A DNA stretch of 64,000 nt from Zygaena filipendulae (taxonomy: Eukaryota > Arthropoda > Insecta > Lepidoptera > Zygaenidae): the NCBI GenBank assembly GCA_907165275.2, contig OU015661.1, forward strand, positions 6,703,501 to 6,767,500, read 5' to 3'. Of the stretch, positions 1 to 12,950 are shown piece after piece. How positions within the stretch are numbered: the stretch's first letter is position 1; the number at the start of each line of letters is the position of its first letter. The position numbers and the translations under genes were made by a program. The notes under the pieces were generated by a model that saw nothing but the letters and a program-made list of their open reading frames with translations, did not search any database and had not been told where the DNA came from.

Positions 1-214
1 CAACATCATAAATAATGTTTATAACTATGCGTAAGTAGTCCTAGATAAGTAGGAATATTTGGAGTCAAATAATCGAGTTTCGTGATACATAGGTTCAATA
101 TACCATAAAGAGTAACTTTATCCAATAACCTAAAAGTTTAACGAACAGGAGATGATCGCACTATTTTTGCACGATATCTATCACGAAAACATAACCTTTT
201 AATTAAATGTCATC

Positions 215-603
215 TATACTAATATAATAAAGAGCAAAAGTTTGTGAGTTTGTGACGGTGTAGGGAAGCTCTCCGGAGTTTGTGATTTCGTATGTTTGTG
301 AGATTGTAGAGGGTGATCTCTGGATCTACAGAACCGATTTTAAAAATTCTTTCACTTATAGGACGCTACAGTAATCTTGAGTGAAGTAACTTTAATTTTT
401 ATCCCGGAAATCCCGTGGGAACTCCGTAAATTGTGATTTTGTGAGGTTGTAGGGGTAATCTCTGGATCTACTGAACCGATTTTAAAAATTCTTTCACTTA
501 TAAGAAGCTAAAGTGATCCTGAGTGACATAGGGTACTTTTTATCCTGGAATTCCCGCGGGAACTCCGAAATTACCGCGGGTGAAACCGCGGGGGTCAGCT
601 AGT
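215..603 (+). repeat. Family A repeat, head-to-tail multimer of about 2.5 units
   Basis: Family A is defined here, in plus sense, as running from 'ctaatattataaa' through 'ctgaaccgatttt', 'tcccggaattcccgcggg' and 'ggtgaaaccgcgg' to 'cagctagt'. I think it is a lepidopteran SINE-like retroposon (or RTE-type LINE tail); the class is uncertain. This copy repeats the 'tctggatctac...cccgtgggaactccg' unit in tandem before the usual end. Confidence 0.7.
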
Positions 604-1289
604 ATTATATAAAAAGAATATTTTTCTTATCGCGTTGATTATTTTATTTTGAAGATTGTCATCTCTTTAATACATCGTCGTCATCGTCATTCAACTTTTA
701 TTCAGAACATATAGTTTGACCGAATTTGAACGAGCGCAGGAGCAGGACCTAAACTAAAAACAAAATATGTGACGTTATGAAAATAGTTAATAATAAAGAA
801 CAACAGTTTCCAGCGCTTCTTAAAATCTCCGGTTATAATTTTAATCTTTCAACTTTTCGTTTCCTATACTTCTGCTGTGCTAGGTGCCGGCAGTGCAACG
901 GGCGTGTGTTCTCAGGGAACTTTAAAAGCGTGCCTGGCATCGCCCACGGCCAGGTGGACACATCCCGACGACACCGTGCGCGTGCGCCCGCGCCGCGAGG
1001 AATGTGTACGCTGGCTCTGCCAAGTGCCAACACACCGCTTACGCTCGCGTTCCCAACGCAGCGCCGCACCGATCAAACGTTCCCTGACGCGCAAATTATC
1101 CGTCACCTGGCACGTCGGTCGAATCACCCGCGGACGTTATAAATCAGTTCCTCAATAGTTTATTGTTCTACATTTTTTATGGGACGTGAGCGAAACAGCT
1201 TTCGACTTCCTGTAGATACGCATATCAATTGGTAATAAACTTAATAAATAATTAATTCTACAAACGATCAAGTACAATATAATATTATG
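604..1289. other. Intronic/intergenic, GC-rich block at 880-1140, no gene
   Basis: AT-rich sequence surrounding a 260-bp GC-rich island. Frames are open on both strands over the island (93 codons plus, 71 minus), but none resembles a protein I know and no convincing splice pair bounds them. Possible regulatory island. Confidence 0.3.
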
Positions 1290-1355
1290 TAACATCTGAC
1301 TTAAAATGTACACTTGGTTGCAATAAATGTTTGATTGATTGATTGATTGATTGAT
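1290..1355 (+). mobile_element. LINE 3' end with (GATT)n tail
   Basis: 'tgcaataaatgtttgatt' followed by five to six GATT units is the typical 3' terminus of an insect non-LTR element that ends in a short tandem tail rather than poly(A). No coding part remains. Confidence 0.5.
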
Positions 1356-2145
1356 AGTTGTGTTTTTTTTTCATCTTGGTAAAGTTTAGGTGTACACAGA
1401 AACTGCCGACGAACCGAACACCGAGAACTACTCGTCAACTAGATACAGGAGTAGGTATACGCCAGCAACAAAGCATCAAGGATTCGGTCAAAGTGAAAGA
1501 GCATTTTGACGCGAGCTTTGTGTGCTAAATTGAATTGAATGTCATACATAGAACATTCCGCACGCACAAAGAGAATGTACGTAATTGCAATCCCGACGGC
1601 TTTATTTAATAGGTAGGTATCTACCCACCTATCCGCGCAAATTCGCGTTAGGCAAGGTGCTCGAACACCGCTTACACGGCAACACCACTGTGTCAGGTAT
1701 CTTGTACTGCTGTGTTCCACTCAGAAATCGCACAACTCATCCACTCGTGTCAGAGAAGAGAATTGGTCGTTTGCCAGACGCTTTGTTTTATCGCTCCCCG
1801 AACTATTTGGCATCTAAACAATGTTACGTTTAATGATACAAAAAACTAACACCAGATATTTCAATCTGTCATCACAAGCATTTTTAACTTTAAAGTCATG
1901 TTCACAATCACGATGGTGATGGTTAATAATAATAATTACACATAAAGCAATTTGTAAAGGACGACGGTATTTCAAGACGTTTTCGTTTATTAATTTTATA
2001 TTATGTAACGTTGACTTAGTAAAATTTTAGCTAGCCTTATGTAAGAGTACTAATAAAATGTTTAATGTATTATACAAAGCATAATATTATCTTAATCGTT
2101 AGTTCAATTCATTACCGTAACGAATGTTACGTTAGTACTTAGTTT
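1356..2145. other. No gene seen
   Basis: AT-rich sequence. Two overlapping ORFs on opposite strands (1439-1720 minus, 1585-1833 plus) show no domain or splice signal and are taken as chance. Confidence 0.4.
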
Positions 2146-2153
2146 ATAGTTAT

Positions 2154-3078
2154 TAGAGATGCGCCGAATGTTCGGCCGAGTATTCGTATTCGGTGTATTC
2201 GGCATATTTTTTATGTTCGTATTCGGCTGAATATTCGGTTAGTTTGCCGAATACCTACCGAATATTTTTATAGCATTATTTTAAATTGTTTAAAAAGTAA
2301 ATATTATTTCTAAAATTAACACTACCTTGTGATGGCTACAATCATAATGTTTTAATTTAAATAATGACCTTTTTTTCTGATAATCGACAATACTTGCTGA
2401 AAATAATTTTTTACTTAATGAAATCAACAATTTTTAAAATACATGATCATCATTCGTATCACAAAACATAAAAGCAACGTTAATTCTAAAGTAATTAATG
2501 CAAAATAAAACTTACCAGTATCTGATCAACAAGTATTGTAAATGAAGTATTTTACTGATGATATAACATAGTCGTCACTTTGTTTAACGATCACCATAAG
2601 CATAAGATATCCGTGTTTTGTGTACCTAGTCTTTTTTCAAGTTAACAATCATAATTATGTAATCATAATTAATATTTAAAATTCAATAGTGGTAAATTAT
2701 CATGTAAAAAAACTAGTTTCTCTGCCCTGTGAGGTAAAAATCTATTCCGTTTTTCTTCATAAATATCTTCTGCTTCGGAGAGTAATCACTCACTATAGAC
2801 AGAGGTAGCCGGAGAGGATAAGAAAATTCAGGCTAAAACAGCCGTGTGTTCATATTTTCCTTGTTTTTTTCCCCACCATATGAAAAAATATGATGAGAGC
2901 ATTGCACTAAATGAAAGAGCGGCGCACTGACTGAGTGAGCCGAGCTAGTGCGAGAGACGAGCTGGCTCAGGCGGACTTGTATGAACTTGTTTACCACGCA
3001 AAAACGCAACCAAACAATTCAGTCGAATATTCGGCCGAATATTCGTATTCGGTTGAAACCACATTCGGCGCATCTCTA
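2154..3078. mobile_element. Non-autonomous hAT-like element with 8-bp target duplication
   Basis: The element opens TAGAGATGCGCCGAATG and closes with the inverted CATTCGGCGCATCTCTA. It is flanked on both sides by a perfect 8-bp duplication ATAGTTAT (2146-2153 and 3079-3086), the hAT hallmark. Subterminal ATTCGG motifs recur at both ends (gccgaatattcg, gtattcggc), as expected for transposase-binding sites. No transposase ORF is present in the 925 bp. Confidence 0.85.
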
Positions 3079-3086
3079 ATAGTTAT

Positions 3087-4435
3087 TAAATCTGCGACCG
3101 AAACGAATTGACTTTAAACTCCCTCAAGTTGAGAATGTATTATCAAATGTTTTAGGTTGGTAACTACACTCGAATGATAATTTTGTAGAAACAAAAGTTA
3201 CTAGCATTCTACACGTTAACACGCTATTATTAATATGTAGTATTTCACTAATAAAATAATATCGTCGTAAAAAGGAGCAAGAAACCGACGAGATAAAGAG
3301 AGAACGTAATAAAAACTGCAATTTTAGGGGTATTTTGTCGGGGTTATATCCATAAAGTAAGCGGTGGTTGGGTGGCTCCCCGCGCCTGCCCTCGCGCCGC
3401 GCCGCCCCGTCCCGCCCGGAGGTAATGAATAAACTCGCTCAGGAGAACCCATCTATTTTATTTAATATCATATTGCTCATGATTGTACAAATCTTTAGCG
3501 TTTCGAGTGTTGATTTATATTCACAAACATCTTAAACTTTATCCAAACATCAAGGTTTGCGAATATTTAATTAAACTGTCCAGCTCATAGACATAAATAA
3601 AAAGTTTACCAACAACCAATTTATCAACTCCATAATAGAAAATGTTTAATGTTTTAGAACGAAAATTATGGCCAATTCAAAGACAAAATTATTAAAATTT
3701 TCACGCAGATTCACTAGCTCGGTCTGTCGGGTCTGCTGACTACGAATTTAAATGAATAAATGTTTTATTATAATTCAAAAACATTTTACACGGCAGCGAA
3801 TTCATTAAAAGTAAGCGATAAGACCGCTTAGTATTACGAGAATACGTGTAGGTATATGTAAATTTGTGATTGTAATTTTTGTGTAAATATAAAAAAGAGT
3901 TTTATGTCTTTTATTATAAATATATATGCTAATTCATTATATAAAAGCCCTTAAAAATATTTGAATTTGAGATAACGTATGATGTAGTAGTACATAATAT
4001 GATTATTATTCTCAGTTTTTACATAGCGACGTTCTGTAGGTAGATATAATCGTAGAGCTTAAAAGCCTTTAAGGTATTCAGAACAAATTTACATAGTAAC
4101 GTGAGTCGTAAATAGAGAGGGGAAACTAAGCGAAACGGCGAAGAGCAATGAGGCGATGTATAAAGTCGCTTCGAGACTAAGTATAAAACAACAAAGTGGT
4201 TGAAGCATCTCGCCGGAGTAAAGGAAGAAATAATAAACAGCGTCGTCATTCGTTTAAGTGGCGACGAATACAATTTTAAGATCTGCCGTCAAATTGTATA
4301 CGACGCATTTATTGAGCCTATAATGTGAAAAAGCTTCATCATAATTACATGTCGTCACATTTATTACCGTATATTATTATTATAACTGTGACATTATTAT
4401 ATTATTTGTGACTGTGATATTATGTCATGTTTGGT
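3087..4435. other. No gene seen; 60-bp GC-rich block at 3360-3421
   Basis: AT-rich. The short block 3360-3421 is almost pure C/G (cgcgccgcgccgccccg). Two small minus-strand ORFs (3124-3321, 4019-4273) have no recognisable content. Confidence 0.35.
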
Positions 4436-4491
4436 GAATTCCCGCGGGAACTTCGAATTTACCGCGGGTGAAACCGCGGGGGACAGCTAGG
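4436..4491 (+). repeat. Family A repeat, 3' end fragment
   Basis: Carries only the terminal part, from 'aattcccgcgggaact' to 'ggggacagctag'. Confidence 0.7.
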
Positions 4492-4669
4492 TAGTTATTA
4501 CTAAAACATTCAAAGAATTTGAATCGTCTGAAACGCTACGAGCGTATTACTGATAACGATTCACTGGAAAGTATGGCGGAAAGACCGCTCTATTCAATAG
4601 TTGGAAATTTACAAACAAAAGTAGCGTCAAAAGCACAATTAATGCACTTGTGAGTTTGTTTACTTTAGT

Positions 4670-4871
4670 ACTAGCTGTCCCCCGCGGTTACACCCGCGGT
4701 AATTTCAGAGTTGCCATGGGAATTTCGGGATAAAAACTACCCTCAGGAGTCAGGACTAGCGTAGCTTCCAATAAGTGAAAGAATTTTCAAAATCAGTTCA
4801 GTAGATCCAGAGATTACCCCCCATAACGGTCACGAACTCACAGACTTTACCTCTTTATAATATTAGTATAG
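4670..4871 (-). repeat. Family A repeat, near complete
   Basis: Minus-sense copy from 'actagctgtcccccgcgg' to 'taatattagtatag', with the diagnostic 'cagtagatccagagatta' block. Confidence 0.75.
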
Positions 4872-5139
4872 AATAGATAGATAAAGGAAAAGCGCCTGCG
4901 CCACACAACACTGATGTGCACAAAGAGTACGGTGCCGATTCCGGTGTACCCTCAGTCACGCGCCGGACAGGTTTCGCTCGCTCGCTTCGTTGACATGGTT
5001 GACACTTTAGCTCTATAATATATAATAAAATAATGATACATTTCCTTAGCTTATGCTAACCTAACCGTTTTTGTTTGTTAAGATCGCTCGAAAATATTTA
5101 TTTTTATTTATTTTACAACTAGAATGTTTTATGCCTACT

Positions 5140-5352
5140 CTACATTATCGCCGAGTACAGACGATTAAGCGCGAGCACGATAGTGTAGGTAGAGGGCATA
5201 CTCGGCTGTGCTCGCCGATCATCGTCTATTATCGCCTGCGACCCGTGAATTATCGGTTTTTGGGCAAGCATCAAAGGGAATCGCCTGTGGTTGCGTTGAG
5301 GTGTCTACATTATCGCCGATTACACGATCAACGATCATCGGCGATAATGTAG
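5140..5352. mobile_element. Small TIR element (ctacattatcgcc ends)
   Basis: Begins ctacattatcgccgagt and ends with the inverted atcggcgataatgtag; a second direct copy of ctacattatcgccgat sits at 5305. GATCATCG and ATCGCC motifs recur inside. A related but diverged element lies at about 40268-40597. Confidence 0.5.
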
Positions 5353-5539
5353 TGTTATAGTCTTTAAAATGTAAGAAAAATTGACGCACCTACAGATCAT
5401 ACCTAAAGGTCATTTACCCGTGCAATGCCGCGTTTATTGTTAGGGTAATTGTCAAATTTCCTTGTAATTTATAAAGGATTTTGTTTTTCATGTATTAAAC
5501 TATATTTTATCTATATAAATAATAAACAAAATTCTAACA

Positions 5540-5835
5540 AAAAAATTAAAACTAACTTCCAAAAACACAAAACTGAAAAGCTAAAAATAAAAAGCTAAAA
5601 ATAATACCCAAATCGCTATAGGTGTGCCTATTTTTGAAGAGTTTCCTCGATTTCTCCAAGATCCCATCATCAGATCTCAACTTGGTGGCAATGGGACCTA
5701 ATTGGGAGTATACCTTTTCAAAAAAAAAAGAATTTTCCAAATCGGTCCAACCGTCTTCGAGTAATCGGTGAACATACATAAAAAAAACATACAATCGAAC
5801 ATAGCACCTCCTCCTTTTTGGAAGTCGGTTAAAAA
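5540..5835 (-). repeat. Family B repeat, short version
   Basis: Family B is the element whose two ends are inverted copies of 'aaccgacttccaaaaa'. This 290-bp copy keeps both ends (actaacttccaaaaa at 5549, tttttggaagtcggtt at 5815) but lacks the internal foldback and most of the body. The ORF 5552-6022 on the minus strand reads through it and is not a gene. Transposon class not determined. Confidence 0.65.
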
Positions 5836-5934
5836 CTAATCGCCGAAATGTATGTGATCGAATAAAATTCAAACGACTGCACCAATTTGAATATTTTTTT
5901 TTCATGATTTCGTCATTGTCACGACAAGTTTTGT

Positions 5935-6121
5935 AAAAAAGAAGTTTGGAGTTCCTGCGAGTTGCGAAACTCATGCGGGTGAATCTCCGAAACGGTTGAA
6001 CTGATTTTGACGATACTTTCACTGCTAATTAGCTGATGTTATAAGGAGTAAATTAATGTACTTTGGAGTTTCTGCGGGAATTCCGAAACTCACGCGGGTG
6101 AAACCGCGGCAATCAGCTAGT
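5935..6121 (+). repeat. Family A repeat variant
   Basis: Variant with 'aactcatgcgggtgaatctc', 'tgatgttataaggagtaaatta' and the standard end 'gtgaaaccgcgg...cagctag'. The same subtype occurs at 24877, 36704, 40715 and 55490. Confidence 0.65.
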
Positions 6122-8118
6122 TAAATGTTAGAATGCATTATTATAAAATCGTAGGTTTGAATATTTTCTTCGTTTAACCTAATGTAGGTATTTTATAGTT
6201 AAATAGATAGATAATTACTAAATAGATAATAGATAGTTTTAACTAAATATAATGCCGCCTATGTATCTCTTTGCCGAAAGCACGGTAAAAAGAGAGAGTC
6301 TCTGACTAGAACAAGTAGGTATTTACCTGACTAATCGAAGAAGAATGTTTTAGTCTTCGTTTAATTTGACTTTTTCAAATTAAATAATTTAAATCACATA
6401 TTTTATGTTTGGAAACAGGTTTAGAAGTTCAATTAATAGGAAACCATTCTATTCAATTAAACTTCACATATAAATAATAAAACTATCCAAAAAACACCGG
6501 TTTAGTGATAAAGGATACAAATAGAGATTAGTAATTACCGATTAAATTTAAATATTTTTCAAAAATAAAGGGGGGAATGATTGAAGTTTCCCGTCCACAT
6601 TCCACATGTGCTATTGCTATATAAGTACTCGTACGCCAAGTGATGAGTGGACCATGCCCTGCCTACCGAGTACATGGACGTGCGACTGGAGAGCACGGCT
6701 GCCGGAACAAATTAGTTATTTATGAGGTAGGGCGAAGTGACGAGCAACCGAGTGAGTTGCAAGACGTGCGACGATAGCCAATTAGAGGCACCGCGTCAAC
6801 AGCCGCGCTGGCAGACTCGGCCGGAGCTCGCGGCGCGACCGAATTAACTAAGTACCCTATTATTGTCATCATAATTAGTTGTGTCACTTTGTAATAAATG
6901 AGCAATAATACATCATTGCTATCGGCATGACACTTTAGTATTGTTTATCATGATTTACGCCCATTGGATTCCACTTAAGGGTCCTATGTTTCGGAATAGT
7001 GTTGAGTTCATTTTACTATTATATGATATAATTATATAAGTATACATAATGCTATTATTGTCTTATTGTTTTTCTAATATTATCATCGCAGCACTAACGA
7101 CGAGAAGCAATTTAAGTACGATATTTATTACGACCGTTGAAACTTGAACCGTTAAAGTCTTATCTTTCTCGGGCGGTCGGATGTTCATTTTCCATCTACC
7201 CTTGTGTAACTTTATTATAACTTTTCAGTTTTCATGTCTTAAAATTGAGTTAAAATTTCCTCAGCTTGATTTTCACTCGTACCGACCAACTAAGTGGTGG
7301 CAAATGAAATATCTATATACAAAACTTAATAATAATAAGATGGTATGAGACTAATCGTTTCCTTGCGTCTTCATACGCGTGATTTTTAGAATTTCCCCGG
7401 AAAATATGGCATTATATTCCTATGTATCAATTTAGGTCACATCTAGTAGCTAAAGCCCGCTGTTTTCTGGAGTAAAAGATAATTATCCTATGTTATATAA
7501 TATGTAGTTTTAGTATATAAAAACACCAATATTAGGTACTGGATCAAGTTTATCATAATATTATTATTATCGAAGACGTTCACAGCAACCGAGTTACATA
7601 AAAGTAATGTAAACACGCTAAGCATTCATTGCTCCATGAATAGCACTAAAGTTAACAGGTCAGGAGTATACTCGAGCCAATCCAAACTAAAAGCCAATTA
7701 GAACTTACGAAGTGTTTCGATGAGGAACTGAACAAACAACTTCGCATCGAATGTTTGTCAGATAGAAATGTATTTAAATAGTATCTAAGCACGCGATGCA
7801 AATAAAATATGAGGGTTATTTTTATTTGAGAACTAGGTGTTTTCGCCCACGCGTCAGTGTCACTCTTTTGAATTGACCTCAGGAATTGACAACAACCTAA
7901 TACGTAAATACGCACTTCTTTATTCAAAAAGAATAGCCCAAATAGCGAAACTTCCATGCAAACTTTCACCCCTGTTTTCACCTCTTTAGTGGTTGAAATT
8001 TCAAAAATTCTTAGTTCTCGTCTACATTACAAAAGAAAGTGTTGTGAAAAATCACAAATATCCGAATCAGTAAGTCGATATACATAATATTATGAAGCTT
8101 AAAATATTTTATCATACA
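6122..8118. other. No gene seen; GC-rich island at 6640-6850
   Basis: AT-rich intron-like sequence. The island at 6640-6850 is CpG-rich with no convincing exon. At 7950-8030 there is a short block (cacccctgttttcacctc, ggttgaaatttcaaaaattc) shared with 31060-31120, a LINE/SINE internal fragment. Confidence 0.35.
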
Positions 8119-8192
8119 ACTAACTGTCCCCCGCGGTTACACCCGAGGCAATTTGCGAGTTTCCGCGGGAATTACAGGATAAACTATGCATA
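8119..8192 (-). repeat. Family A repeat, 3' end fragment
   Basis: Minus-sense terminal fragment, 'actaactgtcccccgcgg...cgcgggaatt'. Confidence 0.6.
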
Positions 8193-8224
8193 TAAACCTT
8201 TCTCTTGATTTTTTTTTATTCTGT

Positions 8225-8770
8225 AAATAGGCCACAATGGGCTCCTTTACACGTCAATCATACTATTATATAAAGTTAAACAATAAAATAAAAAAATACA
8301 AAATGCATCAGAGTGACCAAAACAGGCCTAATTTCATGCTTGCCGGTCATCCAAGTACTCACTCACACTAGTAGATTTTCGTAGATATACTGACAGTGGA
8401 CTGTCATTATATTAATTTCCTTAAACTAATCCCTGGGGCCCATTCTATACATAGCTCTAACTGCTCTTTTCTGTAAGACGAAGATACTATTAATATCAGC
8501 AGCATTATCCCACAACAGAATACCATAAGACATAATGCTATGGAAGTAGCTGAAATAAACTAATCTAGCGGTTTCTAAGTTTGTCAATTGATGGATTTTT
8601 TAACTGCATAAACTGCAGAACTGAGTTTACTCGATAAGCCAACTATATGTGGACCCCATTGAAGCCTAGCATCCAGTGTGATACCCAAAAATACCGTGGT
8701 GTTCTTAAGTGCCAACATTTCATCCTTAACTTTTACATTAGTGTCAACCAGCCTTACATTTGGCATGGTA
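8225..8770 (-). pseudogene. LINE reverse transcriptase C-terminal remnant
   Basis: Minus-strand translation gives 'FLGITLDARLQWGPHI' and, after it, 'YFHSIMSYGILLWDN', 'FVLQKRAVRAMYRMGPRD' and 'FKEINIMTV'. This is the end of the RT domain and thumb of a Jockey/CR1-like non-LTR element, as commonly seen in Lepidoptera. A deletion and stop just after GPRD, and further stops downstream, show that it is dead. Only this 3' part survives. Confidence 0.8.
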
Positions 8771-8869
8771 AATTTAATACATTAGGTTTTTTTCTGATTT
8801 AAAAGCAAGTTATTTAAATTAAACTAATTCAACACCTTTAAGGCCAGTGCATTGTTTACATCGTCATAA

Positions 8870-8988
8870 ACTATTTTCTGGCGCTTTACTTTCACTCACT
8901 CTATCTATTAGTGTAAACTGCATGAAAATCCGTTCAGTAGTTTTCGAGTTTATTGCGAACAGACAAACAGACGCGGCGGAGCACTTTT
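8870..8988 (-). repeat. RTE-like repeat tail fragment
   Basis: Contains 'aaaatccgttcagtagtttt', 'gcgaacagacaaacagacg' and 'cggcgg', a common lepidopteran LINE/SINE tail. The opposite orientation of the same block is at 31940-32075. Confidence 0.5.
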
Positions 8989-8998
8989 TTTATATAAT

Positions 8999-9179
8999 AC
9001 CAGCTGTTCTCTGCGGTTTCACCCGCGTTAATTTCGGAGTTCCCGCGGGAATTCCGGGACAAAAAGTACGCTATATCCTTCTTTGTACCCCTGACAATGC
9101 GTATGCAAAATTTCATGGTGATCGTTTGAGCCGTTAAGGCGTGAAAGCGTAACGACAGACTTATAATATTAGTAGGGAT
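8999..9179 (-). repeat. Family A repeat
   Basis: From 'cagctgttctctgcggtttc' to 'ttataatattagtaggga', subtype with 'catggtgatcgtttgagccg'. Confidence 0.75.
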
Positions 9180-9741
9180 GTATGGATATTAACAGAAGCA
9201 TACTTATAAGAGTCATAGCAGAACGTAACATGCTAAGCTCTCTGCCAACTGTTAATTATTGCGCTCCGTATTGCAGGGGCTCGTATGACATGCGTTTATT
9301 GGAGCGAGAGTTCAAACCGCAGCCAGGTGCAGTGACAAACGGAATCGCAAAGTGCATCCCGAGTGAGCTGCTGATCCGTCAAGAGATATCTCGATCGCTC
9401 TTCGAGGGCTAACACTCGCCCACCTTGGGTGATTACCACCCTCTGACGTATCATTTTGGTCATCTATCTGTCCTCGGATAATCGAGAAATTTTGTAAAAT
9501 ACATTTTTGTGATGATTGCAGAAAACCGGTTGGATTAGATATGGTTTTTATACAAAATACCTACTGATTTTACAACTATAACATTTTGCTTAGATGGCAA
9601 CAATATATTACATACATATCTACATATTATTATTATGCTTTTCAAGTTTTCTGATACTTTAACAATATATTTACCATGTATGTATGTAATATATAGGTAT
9701 GAGGGAAACCTAATTTTAGGAAGGAGCTAATTTTATTGTTA
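9180..9741. other. No gene seen
   Basis: A 76-codon plus ORF (9182-9412) covers a moderately GC-rich patch; its peptide is not recognisable and no splice pair was found. It may be a conserved non-coding block. Confidence 0.3.
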
Positions 9742-9905
9742 ACTAGCTGTTATCTGTGGTTTCACTCGCATTAATTTCGGAGATCCCGCGGGAATTCCTG
9801 GACAAAAAACGTGTACATAAAATTACATGATGATCGGTTGAGCCGTTGAGGCGTGAAAGTGTAACAAACAAACAAACTCACTTTCACTTTTATAATAGTA
9901 AGGAT
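9742..9905 (-). repeat. Family A repeat, diverged
   Basis: 'aactagctgttatctgtggt' to 'cttttataatagtaagga', with 'gatcggttgagccgttgagg'. Confidence 0.65.
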
Positions 9906-12900
9906 TTAAACTTGTTTGCGCAATAGAAAAAGTGGAGTTAACAGAATATTGGCATTCTTAGTCATTCAATCCGTTCTAATACAGAAACAATAATCTACCT
10001 ATGTGATAAATACTGTACTACAGTACTATTGCTATTATATCACTTAAGTAAACTAAGCAGTGAACTAACTACACGGGGATTGTGTTGTTATTGGTGGTGT
10101 CAAAGTTTCAACTCTCAAGTTAGCGTTGTTGAATGGTCTTATCGAAGTAGAGACGGGGGTAGAGCATGACGGAGTAATACGGATCTCAGAGCAAGTTTGC
10201 GGGCAGCAAAAGGGTGGTGAAACGTAGGAAAGGGGGACTTGTTATTACACCCTTTCACCTACGGGTAGGGGTTCCAGCTCTGGGCCATACTGTCGCGCAA
10301 GATTAAGAAGCTCCTCGCTTTGCTGTTAACGCTCTAGCTTCCGTTCTACTCGTTCTCAATAGCTTCAAGTGTGCCCTCTACATTCTGCTTACTGACTTTA
10401 ACAAAACGGGACACACTATGACGATGCTTTCATGTCACTATCATCCGCAAAGGATTTATAGATACAACATAACAATAAACCATCCCTTTAAGGACGGTCA
10501 TGAATATTTTCGATTGTATAACTATATTTTCGATTTACAAATTGTTTTTATGATATCTTGCCATTTTATTTCAATGACTGACTAATTCTTGTTTAATTAA
10601 AAGGCTCCACTTAGGTGCAAAATAAAAAATTAATCCAATATTTAATTATGCATTTAAATTACACCTAATGGCGATTGCAATCCTCAGATAAAGTTATAAC
10701 GAGTATTAAGTCATAATAAGTTCTTATAATTGAAACAAGTTGACTGTCAGACTGTCGGAAAAAAATCTATTTATCGGTCAATAAAAAAAATCTGCCCCTA
10801 AATATATAATAAACATAATTGTACTAAGAAAATAAAAATCAACGTCGAAAGGATATAAGCCAAGATATCAAAAAGACGAACAGTCGCAGGAATCGTTCAT
10901 TTCATGTTACATTTCTCCACTTCGGTAATAAATAAAAGTGCCGAAGGAAAGCCAGATAAGACGGAAGAGAAATAAGTTTAACTGAACGGGAGAAAGCATT
11001 ATCATTGGCTGCGAGCAAGGAACAAAAGAAAATTGTGAAGAGCGAGCGTACAAGAGTACTTTATAGGCGCGTAAATATGTTTTATATCCCTCTACTGTCT
11101 GTTATACACTGGCGCGCCCACCCCGGGGCGCACCGGCCGCCACCCACGCCCCGAGGGGCGCACCGCTCTCGGAAATGCCAAGCTTTAATAAAACATATAT
11201 TTTTCCGAGCGAGGAAAATACTGGGGAAACTCGCAATTTGTTCTTTCACTTTATACTCGTTTACAAGACAAAAGTGGAGCATTCTAGAAACATTATGTTA
11301 ATCGTGTAGTTACGTAGTTTGTTTTAATGATTTTTTTGAAATGTTTTCATAAAGTTAAATCAACATAATAATGCTATTAGCCATGTTAATAAGACAATAT
11401 CGCCAAGCGTCGTAAAGTTTATCGCCGTATAATGAGGGGTTTAACACATAATAAAAGTGACAACAGTTAGTAAAAATAGAATAACTTAATTTTTTTTTTA
11501 CGAAATTGACTAATACCTTTAAAAAGTGTCAGTTAAAAATACAAATAGGTATGTTCCTTTTGTCACACACAATCGCTTGTGCCAGTCGACCCCGCTCCAA
11601 TCGAACATAAATTTATAGGAGTAATACATGCCCCATCTGGCAAATGATGATATAGCTTTTCTTACATAAAAGTACCTATTACAAAATATACATACAGTTG
11701 AAATTTGTAGTAGTATAAACAATAAACTGCAATAAAATATCGGTTTGTGTTCTTTTCATAAAACTGTGAACGACTATACAAACAGGCGTAGTCATAAACA
11801 ATATAATAATGAATAATAAATAGAAATACATACTTAAATCCTACAAATAAACTTCATTATGAATATTCAAAACGAATATTGCAAGGAAACAAATAAGAGA
11901 TATAGTAGTAGTAGTAATAGGTATCTTTTGTGTTGGTAAGGTCAATAAATAAACAATAGAGGTGGAGCTTGTTGCACGAGCGCGAGCGGTGGGTTAAGGA
12001 TTCCTAACTCGTGAGTTCAGTGAGCTATTGTTACTCTTTGGTTGGACAATGTACATACACCGGGCAGGGCACGGGCGAGGGCGGGCCAGTGCGCAGTGTT
12101 GCCACTCGCGAACCCGCCATCAGACTCCTGTTACTGCTAAGCTAATAACAGAGTTGCTTGCATTACCGCTCCCGGGGAGTTTGCCGAGATTCGTGCCGGA
12201 GCTATTCATAACGAACATTATGATGCGAGTAGCGCAAGTTTAATTTGCAATTACGAGTAAATTTATTGTACAAACAAGTATTTAAATTTCCATTGCCTCA
12301 AAATAATAATGTGAGGATAATATCAGATAATCATATTATAATGTTTAGTGCACTAAGAAAAAGAATAGAGATATCATTGTTAACTAGTTGAAAAACTTTG
12401 ATGTACTCTGTGGTTATGCCGGGATATAAGATTATTTATTTATTTTCAACAACCATGCGATAATATTATGGTGATTTTAAATCATTAGCTTCGGTTTAAA
12501 GTTTACATAAAACTATCATAACTTATGTGAACTCAGAGAACAGGCCAGTATGTCTAAGTAGTATATATGTATATGTATACTACGTATATAAAATCCACTA
12601 TGATTATAACTTTTTAACGTATAATGAATTGATATCGGTTATACGTACGGATTTTACTGTTAAATTTAAATGTAAATTTGCAATGTAGACGGCACTTAAC
12701 TGAGATGTGAAATTGTTATGATCACATTTAAGGAAGTGTCCACCTACCGTAACTAATATGTTAAACTTACTAAAGTAGATTTGCATATCAAAGCGGAGAG
12801 ATAATTGAACTAGGAGTTCAAATAGCTCAAGTGGAATCGGATCAAGTAAGTGCCGCCCCCTGGCTGAATACAATGAACACCTTATGCTGCCGCGCACGGC

Positions 12901-12950
12901 CGCTCCCGCTTCCGCCGCAGCGAGGCATCTGAGGGCCAATTCTGTTAACG
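9906..12950. other. Long intron-like stretch without a gene; GC islands at 11100-11175 and 12040-12210
   Basis: Mostly AT-rich. Two GC-rich islands stand out (11100-11175, C/G-rich around ggcgcacc; 12040-12210). ORFs here (11005-11301, 12028-12243, 12604-12960 minus) have no domain, biased composition or splice sites and are rejected. Confidence 0.35.

Noticed and set aside
5552..6022. 156-codon minus ORF
   Set aside because: It reads through family B into a family A repeat; the peptide is the translated repeat.
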